Shown one piece after another: positions 45,893 to 52,531 of a stretch of DNA of 64,000 bases. The number at the start of each line of letters is the position of its first letter. Positions within the stretch are counted from its first letter, which is position 1. The DNA comes from Planctomycetota bacterium (GTDB lineage: Bacteria; Planctomycetota; Phycisphaerae; UBA1845; UTPLA1). Where the stretch lies: positions 16,911 through 80,910 of the forward strand of contig JACRIM010000021.1 of the NCBI GenBank assembly GCA_016235815.1, read 5' to 3'. Below the pieces are notes generated by a model. That model searched no databases, was not told the DNA's origin, and was given only the letters and a program-made list of their open reading frames with translations. The translations under genes and the position numbers were made by a program.

Positions 45893-46780
45893 TTGACGAA
45901 ATCGGCCGAAAGCCCCGGCTTCCAGACCCAATCGCAGCTTCGCGCCCGTTTGGAGGCTGCCGGCCTGTCTCCCCGGCGGATGTTCGGCCAGAACTTCCTC
46001 GTCGACCGCAATTTGATGATGAAGCTCGTTGACGCGGCAAGCCTCACACCACACGACACCATCCTCGAAGTCGGTGGTGGTACGGGAAGCCTGACGGCGC
46101 TTCTTGCCGAACGTGTCGGCCACGTTGTGACGGTGGAAATCGACCGGGGGCTATTTCCATTGCTACAGGAGACGATTCAGCCTTACGCCAACGTGACCCT
46201 ACTACGCTGCGACGCCCTTGCCCGTAAGTCAGCCGTTGAGCCGGAGGTGCTGGACGTTTTGGGCCGTCACGGCCCGAGTCCCGCCGGGGCGCTCAAGCTC
46301 GTGGCGAATCTCCCGTATGACATCGCCACGTCACTGGTGGTGAACCTGCTTATTGGCGACTTCCCCTTTGACCGTTTCTGCTTCACCGTGCAAACCGAAG
46401 TTGCGGATCGATTTCTCGCGGAACCCGACACCGCGGATTACGGCCCGGTAAGCGTTGTGTCCCAATCCCTTACGGAGGGTCGCCGCATTTGCAAAGCGCC
46501 GGCCGAAGCATTCTGGCCCCGACCGAAGGTGCATTCATCCATGGTCGACCTGAAAGTGAAACCGAATGCGCCTCTCGCGCCCGGACGTGCGCACGCCTTC
46601 GCGGAGTTTGTCCGCTCCTTCTTTCAACATCGGCGTCAGATGATCGGCAAAATCGCACGGGGTGTGGCCAACGCCGAAGCGGTCGTCGACGCCTGCAAGT
46701 CCATGGACATCGACCTCACGGCACGCCCGGCGACACTTGCCCCTGAACAATGGCTGCGAGTTTTCCTTGCCTTGCATTGA
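45893..46780 (+). CDS. rsmA: 16S rRNA dimethyladenosine transferase
   Basis: RsmA (KsgA) dimethylates A1518 and A1519 of 16S rRNA with SAM. A TTG at 45893, 9 bases after GGAG, gives 295 residues. Motifs seen: RRMFGQNFLVDRNLMM near 28-44, SAM-binding LEVGGGTGSLTALLAE near 59-74, the catalytic NLPYDIATSLV near 137-147, and PRPKVHSSMVDLKV near 204-218. The gene is full length. It starts a rightward cluster: rsmA, thioesterase, mnmE, HAD hydrolase. Confidence 0.95.
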   Translation: MTKSAESPGFQTQSQLRARLEAAGLSPRRMFGQNFLVDRNLMMKLVDAASLTPHDTILEVGGGTGSLTALLAERVGHVVTVEIDRGLFPLLQETIQPYANVTLLRCDALARKSAVEPEVLDVLGRHGPSPAGALKLVANLPYDIATSLVVNLLIGDFPFDRFCFTVQTEVADRFLAEPDTADYGPVSVVSQSLTEGRRICKAPAEAFWPRPKVHSSMVDLKVKPNAPLAPGRAHAFAEFVRSFFQHRRQMIGKIARGVANAEAVVDACKSMDIDLTARPATLAPEQWLRVFLALH

Positions 46781-46832
46781 GCCGTGTCTCACGTCGCCGC
46801 TTCCCGTTATACTCCGCACAAACGAGGACCGT

Positions 46833-47288
46833 ATGTCATCCGCCGACAGGCCGCGCGAGCTTTCCACCGTTCATCTGGTCAAGGGGGAGGATCTCAACCA
46901 CCACCAGACGCTTTACGGAGGCCGCTGCGCCGAGTGGTGCGTTCACGCCGCCTACCTCACCGCCGAAAACCTCTTTGATCATCCGCAGCCGCTTGTCTTC
47001 ATGTCCATCCGCAGTCTTTCCATGCGAATGCCGGCTCGCCTGGGAGAAATGATCGAGTTCGTCGGTCGGATCGACTACATCGGCGAAAGCACCATCGGCG
47101 TACGCATTGACGCCCAGACACTCCAACCCCGCAGTGATCGCAAGCCCGTCGCCACCGGCACTTTTCTTTTTTGCACGGTCGATGAAAAGGGCCGCTCCAT
47201 CCCGCATGGACTCCCGCCCATTGCGATGTCGACCGGAGCGCAGAACCGCTGGAAGGCCGCCGAAAAAGGTGCGACGGATGGGGCATAG
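46833..47288 (+). CDS. Acyl-CoA thioesterase, hotdog fold
   Basis: The ATG at 46833 follows GAGGACC and gives 151 residues; the upstream open frame overlaps rsmA and is rejected. It has the YciA/BFIT-type pattern: LVKGEDLNHHQTLYGGRCAEWCVHAA near 17-42 and LVFMSIRSLSMRMPARLGEMIEFVGRI near 56-82, with an N-H and a D/E in the catalytic area. It would hydrolyse acyl-CoA; chain-length preference is unknown. It sits between rsmA and mnmE. Confidence 0.8.
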   Translation: MSSADRPRELSTVHLVKGEDLNHHQTLYGGRCAEWCVHAAYLTAENLFDHPQPLVFMSIRSLSMRMPARLGEMIEFVGRIDYIGESTIGVRIDAQTLQPRSDRKPVATGTFLFCTVDEKGRSIPHGLPPIAMSTGAQNRWKAAEKGATDGA

Positions 47289-47321
47289 TCCTTCCCCTCG
47301 CGTGCGCCACATCACATCGCC

Positions 47322-48695
47322 ATGGACCTTGATGACACGATCGTTGCAGTGAGTTCGCCACCCGGGGGTTCGGCGCGGGGAATTGTGCGCCTCAGCGGAC
47401 CGAGCGCATTTGAGTTGGTGGAGCAACCATTCCGGCCTTTGAGCGGCAGTCGGCGAACCCTGAACACGGCCGTTCGCGTTTCCGGCAAACTCGTTTTCGG
47501 CATTTACGCGATACCCGCGTTCGCATGTTATTTTCCTCAACCCCGAAGCTACACGCGGCAAGACATGGTTGAATTGCATCTGGTCGGCGCGCCCACTTTG
47601 CTGGGAATGATGGTGGAACGCCTGCTGGAACTTGGCGCTCGGCGAGCCGAGCCGGGCGAATTCACCACCCGAGCCTTTCTTGCCGGGGCGATGGACGCAT
47701 CGCAGGTTCACGGCGTTGCCGGCCTGATCGCGGCTCGTTCGGACCGCCAACTTCGCGCTGCCGAACAACTGCTTCACGGCAGCCTTTCGCAGACGGCGCA
47801 CAGGGCGCGAGAAACGCTCGCTGATCTGCTGTCACTCGTGGAGGGCGCGATGGACTTTGCGGACGAGCCGATTGAGTTCATCACGCCCACGCAACTTGTC
47901 ACGCGCCTGATCGAAGTGCGCGACCAGTTAGGGGCGACCCTGTCCGCGAGCGTTCGCACGGAACGTTGGGCGCGATTGCCGACCGTTGCGCTGATCGGTC
48001 CACCAAACGCAGGGAAGTCGAGCCTTTTCAATCGGCTCACCGGCATGGACCGTGCCATCTGCACCCCCATCGCCGGAACGACGCGCGACGCAATCTCGGC
48101 CCCCATGTCGCTCGGCGAATCAGAATGCCTTCTCATTGATACGGCGGGAATCGATGACGCTGCGGACTCGCTCGATGCCGCCGTGCAGGCCGCTACGTCG
48201 CTGAAACAGCGTCACGCCGACGTCGTCATAATCCTATTCGATGCGACAAACGATGGATCAAATGCCGCTGTCCAAACGGCCTCCATCCGTGTGGCGAACA
48301 AGTGCGACCTTATTGCCCCGAACGATCGCGCACGGCGCGTGGCAGCGTTGAGCGAACGACTCGGCGATACTCCCCTGCTGATCAGCGCTCGCACCGGTGA
48401 AGGCTGCGATTCTCTGCGCACGCGAATTAGCGGAGTGCTCGCCCACTCGGATGCGGACGCACGCGACGTCGGCGTCGCCCTCATGGCGGAACATCGCGAG
48501 GCCCTCGATCGCGCCGCCGAAGCGCTTGATCGTTCCATCGGGCTTGCGACATGCGCCGGCAATGAGCTGGACAACGCCGATCTTGTCGCCATCGAGCTTC
48601 GTGCCGCCGCCGCCGCGCTCGGTGTGCTCGCCGGTCGTGACGACACCGAAGCCCTTCTCGGCCGAATCTTTGCCCGCTTCTGTGTGGGCAAGTGA
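47322..48695 (+). CDS. mnmE: tRNA-modifying GTPase MnmE
   Basis: MnmE with MnmG installs carboxymethylaminomethyl on U34 of several tRNAs. The 457-residue chain has the N-terminal folate-binding domain (MDLDDTIVAVSSPPGGSARGIVRLSG, EPGEFTTRAFLAGAMD), a G domain with G1 GPPNAGKSS near 227, G2 GTTRD, G3 DTAG and G4 NKCD, and the C-terminal FCVGK motif with the conserved cysteine. The G-domain central part is short, so the overall length is on the low side. mnmG is not in the window. Confidence 0.93.
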   Translation: MDLDDTIVAVSSPPGGSARGIVRLSGPSAFELVEQPFRPLSGSRRTLNTAVRVSGKLVFGIYAIPAFACYFPQPRSYTRQDMVELHLVGAPTLLGMMVERLLELGARRAEPGEFTTRAFLAGAMDASQVHGVAGLIAARSDRQLRAAEQLLHGSLSQTAHRARETLADLLSLVEGAMDFADEPIEFITPTQLVTRLIEVRDQLGATLSASVRTERWARLPTVALIGPPNAGKSSLFNRLTGMDRAICTPIAGTTRDAISAPMSLGESECLLIDTAGIDDAADSLDAAVQAATSLKQRHADVVIILFDATNDGSNAAVQTASIRVANKCDLIAPNDRARRVAALSERLGDTPLLISARTGEGCDSLRTRISGVLAHSDADARDVGVALMAEHREALDRAAEALDRSIGLATCAGNELDNADLVAIELRAAAAALGVLAGRDDTEALLGRIFARFCVGK

Positions 48696-48739
48696 CCCCA
48701 AATCTTTCGCAGGGGCGTTCATTCCCGTATAACCGAGCC

Positions 48740-49435
48740 ATGATCGAACTCGACGGGATCTTCCTCGACATGTACGGCACCCTGACTGCCGGCGACCGGC
48801 AGGCCGTCGAAGCCGTCTGTGAAACCATCGTTCGCGACACCGGCATTGACCTGTCCGCGCACGAACTATCCATCACGTGGGGTGAGCGTTTCTTTCACTG
48901 CCTCGATTTTGCCAACGGCGACCAGTTTATGACGCTGGCCGACCTCGAACGAAAGACGCTGACCGACACGATGTCGGCGCTTGGAGTGAAACTCGATCCC
49001 GAGCCGTATGTCGCATCGCTCATGCACTATTGGCGAAACCCGCCGCTTCAGCCCGACGTAAACGAGTTCCTCGGCGCGATTCGTTTTCCCATTTGCCTGG
49101 TCTCAAATGCCGACCGGGATGATGCCGTTGCCGCCCTGTCGCACAACGGCATCACGCTGGACCATGTCGTGACATCGGAGGACGCCCGGTCGTACAAGCC
49201 CGACCGCGAGATCTTCGAAATGGCGCTTGGCGAAACCGGCTGGCGACGCGACCGCGTGATCCACGTCGGCGACTCACTGCACAGCGACGTGGGCGGGGCC
49301 ATCATCGCCGGAATCCGCTCTGGTTGGGTCAACCGCGCCCATCGTATCCACGATATTGGGACGCACACGCCCGATTTCGAATTCGCCGATCTCATGGGGC
49401 TGGCGGCGTTGCTGTCGCCGACGATGGGTCCGTAG
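48740..49435 (+). CDS. HAD-superfamily hydrolase
   Basis: The start at 48740 gives 231 residues; the open frame from 48692 overlaps the mnmE stop. HAD motifs: I is FLDMYGTLT (nucleophile D at about 9; Y replaces the usual second D), II is CLVSNADRDD near 118-127, III is the lysine in KPDREIFEMAL near 155, and IV is HVGDSLHSDVGGA near 175-187. It resembles the YjjG or haloacid-dehalogenase type. Its substrate is unknown. The last 44 bases overlap the convergent exosortase-associated gene. Confidence 0.85.
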   Translation: MIELDGIFLDMYGTLTAGDRQAVEAVCETIVRDTGIDLSAHELSITWGERFFHCLDFANGDQFMTLADLERKTLTDTMSALGVKLDPEPYVASLMHYWRNPPLQPDVNEFLGAIRFPICLVSNADRDDAVAALSHNGITLDHVVTSEDARSYKPDREIFEMALGETGWRRDRVIHVGDSLHSDVGGAIIAGIRSGWVNRAHRIHDIGTHTPDFEFADLMGLAALLSPTMGP

Positions 49436-50060
49436 TGGGGGCTTCAACAAAAGGCCTGAGCAGCGATTCCCGGTCTTTCGCCGCGCCAAAGCACGCGAGA
49501 ATCCAGATGAACACCGGTACGACATATGAACACGCGACCAGAGAGTCCACCACGTTCACCACCAGGAAGTGAACCGCCGACTTCGCCCACGGAGACAGAA
49601 TAAACCCATGCACCGGCACCTGTGGCAGCGGTTCGCTGATGTCGTCCCAGATTGAAACACCCAGCCACGCGAGGATAAACACGTTCACCAGCAAAAGCCC
49701 CACCGCCAATGAGCGCAGCCGCCTCGGCCATGCCAGCGGCGTTGACAGCACGAGCGAAACCACCACGACCGTCGGAAAGTAGCCGGTGTATCGCGCGCTG
49801 ATCGGCATGCGCTTCTCAATCCGCGCATCAGGAAAGGTGGTATTCACTGTGACAACAACGGTATCGCGGACGGCGTCTTCGGTTGGATCGTTCTCAAACG
49901 TGGCGGTGCCTCCATCGCCAAGCCTGGAGAAACACGCCGACCCCATCTTCCTGTACACGCCGCAGTACCCGCTTCGCACCATCGGCCATGATGCGATCAG
50001 CACGGTATAGAGCACCGCGAGCCGAATGAAAAAGCCAAGAACGGTCTTACGCGGGGACAT
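49392..50060 (-). CDS. Exosortase H-associated membrane protein
   Basis: The 222-residue chain has an N-terminal helix (FFIRLAVLYTVLIASWPMV), a ~60-residue extracytoplasmic part, then three more helices (about 92-108, 118-138 and 165-192) and a Pro/Thr tail. Its start overlaps the exosortase gene by 14 bases, so translation is probably coupled. Proteins of this size and layout commonly sit next to XrtH-type exosortases and may form a complex or help substrate handling, which is inference. The C-terminal coding end overlaps the HAD gene. Confidence 0.6.
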   Translation of the reverse strand: MSPRKTVLGFFIRLAVLYTVLIASWPMVRSGYCGVYRKMGSACFSRLGDGGTATFENDPTEDAVRDTVVVTVNTTFPDARIEKRMPISARYTGYFPTVVVVSLVLSTPLAWPRRLRSLAVGLLLVNVFILAWLGVSIWDDISEPLPQVPVHGFILSPWAKSAVHFLVVNVVDSLVACSYVVPVFIWILACFGAAKDRESLLRPFVEAPTTDPSSATATPPAP

Positions 50061-50601
50061 GCTTTGTTGCCGGTTTCTGACCCAAGGCCCACAAGGCCCA
50101 TAGCACCCAGAACAAGATCGCCAGGAAAATGAAGATGGCCTGCCAGACGTCGACGTGCATTACTTCGAACGCCTCATGCCAGTAGATGCCCGTCACAAAC
50201 AGCGTCACGAGTCGCAGTATGTTGATCAACGCGAGCGCCAGCCCGCCCGCGACCATGCCGATCAGCCTCGCTCGAAGTGCCACGGGTGACGCCAACACTG
50301 CCGCAAGAAACAGCACCGTCGGTTCGACGGCGTCGCACCCTCGCTCGACCTCCATGCCGAACCTTGCCGACTGGATCATCTTCCCTTCGGCCTCGGCCTT
50401 TTGCCCGAAAAGCGAAAGGATCGTCGCAGTGACTCGTGCATTGGCGCTCAGATACCCCGGAACGAATGTGTCGCGAAAGAAGGCCGTTGCCGTGCCGAGG
50501 TAGAACACGGCCACCAGGACGCCGAACGTCATCACGAAGCGCGCGATGGGACGGCCGGTCTTGGGAGCCGGCGTGGAGGTGGGTGGTATCGTTTCGCTCA
50601 C
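50047..50601 (-). CDS. xrtH: Exosortase H-like transpeptidase
   Basis: Exosortases cut C-terminal sorting signals and move the protein to the surface. The 184-residue chain (GTG start, GAGG upstream) has five helices and the three family residues: C89 in VERGCDAVEP, R130 in NILRLVTLF, and H149 in MHVDVWQ. The small size and an IPTL-type substrate at 50973-51470 fit the XrtH class. A terminator separates it from the substrate gene. Confidence 0.8.
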   Translation of the reverse strand: MSETIPPTSTPAPKTGRPIARFVMTFGVLVAVFYLGTATAFFRDTFVPGYLSANARVTATILSLFGQKAEAEGKMIQSARFGMEVERGCDAVEPTVLFLAAVLASPVALRARLIGMVAGGLALALINILRLVTLFVTGIYWHEAFEVMHVDVWQAIFIFLAILFWVLWALWALGQKPATKHVPA

Positions 50602-50684
50602 CTTGAAGCCTCGTTAGCAGCAACACTCGAGCACGAGTGGTCACAGAGTCCCATCACTCCAACTTTACTGACCATAGTGGACCA

Positions 50685-50725
50685 TAAAAAAAGCCCGCCG
50701 TCGACCGGTGGGCCGACGGCGGGCT
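50685..50725 (-). terminator. Terminator after the small membrane gene
   Basis: A perfect 12-bp stem (AGCCCGCCGTCG with CGACGGCGGGCT) with a 10-base loop is followed on the minus strand by seven T residues. It ends the transcript of 50750-50950, and presumably of the IPTL gene, before xrtH. Confidence 0.88.
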
Positions 50726-50749
50726 GAACTATCGAAGACGCGGACGGAC

Positions 50750-50950
50750 TTAGCGAGACGCCTCTTCCTTCGACAAGGCGATCCACAGGTGAACGAGGTA
50801 CGCCAGCATCGGAACGCTGATGACCGTACCCACGATGTCCCGCGTCGCCAGTTCTCCCTGCACTCGAAGCGCCACGGCGCAGCCGACGACGGCCACAGAG
50901 CCGATCACGGCAAGCGATTTGGCGAACAAGCCGAGGTGGAACAGGTTCAC
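50750..50950 (-). CDS. Small membrane protein in the exosortase cluster
   Basis: A GTG at 50950, after GGAAGGACGG, gives 66 residues with two hydrophobic helices (LAVIGSVAVVGCAVALRV and IVGTVISVPMLAYLVHLWIAL) and an acidic end (SKEEASR). It begins 22 bases after the IPTL gene's stop and is followed by a strong terminator, so the two share a transcript. No family is recognised. Confidence 0.5.
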   Translation of the reverse strand: MNLFHLGLFAKSLAVIGSVAVVGCAVALRVQGELATRDIVGTVISVPMLAYLVHLWIALSKEEASR

Positions 50951-50972
50951 GCGATTCCGTCCTTCCTCTCAA

Positions 50973-51470
50973 TTAGGCATTCGCTACGACCGGCTTGCGT
51001 CGGGCGAAGATGATCGTCGCGGCAATCAGGAGGGCGATCGTCAGAACGATCAGGCCCCACTGGCTGACGGTCGGAACCGTGATCTGTGCAGTGTCGCTCA
51101 CTACCGTAATAGGAGTCGTGTTGTTGAGGTCATCGGTCCAGAAGCCACTGCTGATGCTGAGCGGTCCGGCCGTCGTCGAGGCCTTGAGGAGGATGAGACC
51201 CTTGATGCGCACGCAGTCATCAGCATAGACGATCTGGGCCGTTCCCAAGCCCTGATTCACGTTAACAGCCTGAGGATCGGCGCAGGTGCTGTCCTGACCA
51301 TAGACGGTGACGAGCAGGCTACCGCCCGTGCCGCCGAAGGTCAGGTCGAGTTGCTTGGCAGCAGCGGCGCTATTATTGGCGATGCGCCAGGCCTTGGTGT
51401 CGGCGGCCATGACCGAGGAGCCGGCGACAAACGCGATCGCAACGGCGGCAAGAATGGACTTTCGAAACAT
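50973..51470 (-). CDS. IPTL-CTERM-like exosortase substrate
   Basis: The 165-residue chain has a signal peptide (1-22), a beta-rich extracellular domain with two cysteines near 63 and 86, and a C-terminal sorting tail: VPTVSQWG at 132-139, a hydrophobic helix (LIVLTIALLIAATIIF) and a basic end (ARRKPVVANA). The V/I-P-T-x-x-x-W-G box is the hallmark of XrtH targets. It sits beside xrtH, which makes it a likely native substrate. The ribosome site AGGAG precedes the ATG. Confidence 0.85.
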   Translation of the reverse strand: MFRKSILAAVAIAFVAGSSVMAADTKAWRIANNSAAAAKQLDLTFGGTGGSLLVTVYGQDSTCADPQAVNVNQGLGTAQIVYADDCVRIKGLILLKASTTAGPLSISSGFWTDDLNNTTPITVVSDTAQITVPTVSQWGLIVLTIALLIAATIIFARRKPVVANA

Positions 51471-51577
51471 GGTGTTCTCCTATTGAAAAAAGTTCTTTCA
51501 GTGACACAAATCACGCGCCATGCGGAAACACTCCGCCAGCGCGAAAAAACGAATCAAACGCAGCAAACGAAGATGAA

Positions 51578-52339
51578 TTAGAAGGTGGGTGGCCCGCGGG
51601 GAAACGCAAGCCGGAGGGAACGGTTCGACGGGACCGCGACAGTGACAAGTCTTACCCGGCGCGGCTTGCCAATCACAACACCCAAACGTCGCACGGCCGG
51701 GACCGGCAACTGGATGCGATCAACCAAATTGAGCAGCCATGCGTTCGCATAGACGATGGCCGAGGCGACAAAGACATAGCCAAGGAGGCCGGCGATCCAA
51801 CCGGCAAGATTGCCGTCGCCCTGCGAACTCGCGAGCAGGCCGCTTTGCAAACCGAGGGGCCGCAAGGCGACTTCGGCGAGGATCCACAGCAAGGCCATGA
51901 TGACCGGTGCGAAACCAACGGCCCGTGTGGCCAACGAACCGAGCGCCGCGTATGCAGCGGGAACCAGTGCCAAGAGTGCAAGTGAAATCGGCCCGACATC
52001 GATCGATGGCGCCACGCCCCCCGCCGCTGCCGAATAGAAGCAAAGCCCCCACACCGCGCCGGCAAGGCCCGCCTTGAGTGGTGAGTATGCGCGAGCGGCC
52101 GCAAGGAGCGGCGTCAGCGCAATCCATGCAAGCCATTCCTGGCCCGGCGCGCCGACACTGATCGCCATCAGCACGCCGCACAAGGCGACGAGCGGCGGCA
52201 ATGCGACCGCACCGGCCGCGCGCACGAAGCGCAGGTCTGACCGCGAGCGGCTATTCGAATTTCGGAGGGAGTTTCCCAACTCCAATATCCTCCCAGACTT
52301 ACATCGACTAATGGTATCCGCAACTGAGGCTCGGATCAA
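51578..52339 (-). CDS. Membrane protein like the N-terminal half of apolipoprotein N-acyltransferase
   Basis: About 253 residues if the first TTG (52339) is used; the true start is uncertain. The membrane part follows Lnt's first half: PPLVALCGVLMAISVGAP, EWLAWIALTPLLAAAR, LKAGLAGAVWGLCFYSAA, and later VIMALLWILAEVALRP. The nitrilase domain that holds Lnt's Glu-Lys-Cys triad is missing; the chain ends after ~50 further residues. It cannot acylate lipoproteins by itself. It lies directly upstream of the IPTL gene on the same strand, separated by 107 bp. Confidence 0.6.
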   Translation of the reverse strand: MIRASVADTISRCKSGRILELGNSLRNSNSRSRSDLRFVRAAGAVALPPLVALCGVLMAISVGAPGQEWLAWIALTPLLAAARAYSPLKAGLAGAVWGLCFYSAAAGGVAPSIDVGPISLALLALVPAAYAALGSLATRAVGFAPVIMALLWILAEVALRPLGLQSGLLASSQGDGNLAGWIAGLLGYVFVASAIVYANAWLLNLVDRIQLPVPAVRRLGVVIGKPRRVRLVTVAVPSNRSLRLAFPRGPPTF

Positions 52340-52531
52340 GAGTTACAGGGCCTAAACAGTGATTTGTTTTGAGCGGTCTCGGGAATGGTAAAGGCGTGCC
52401 GGTTCCAGCCGAAATTGCTGTAACTCACTGGCGTGGCGGCACTTGTATGGCCAACGGCGATCGGTCTAAGCGCGGCTCGGTTGGAATACCGGAAGTGAAC
52501 TCAAGAAACCGTTACGGGGTGAACGCTGTGC

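Noticed and set aside
46836..47801. Minus-strand frame of 321 codons opposite the thioesterase and mnmE
   Set aside because: Both plus-strand genes are clear family members; the frame is antisense only.
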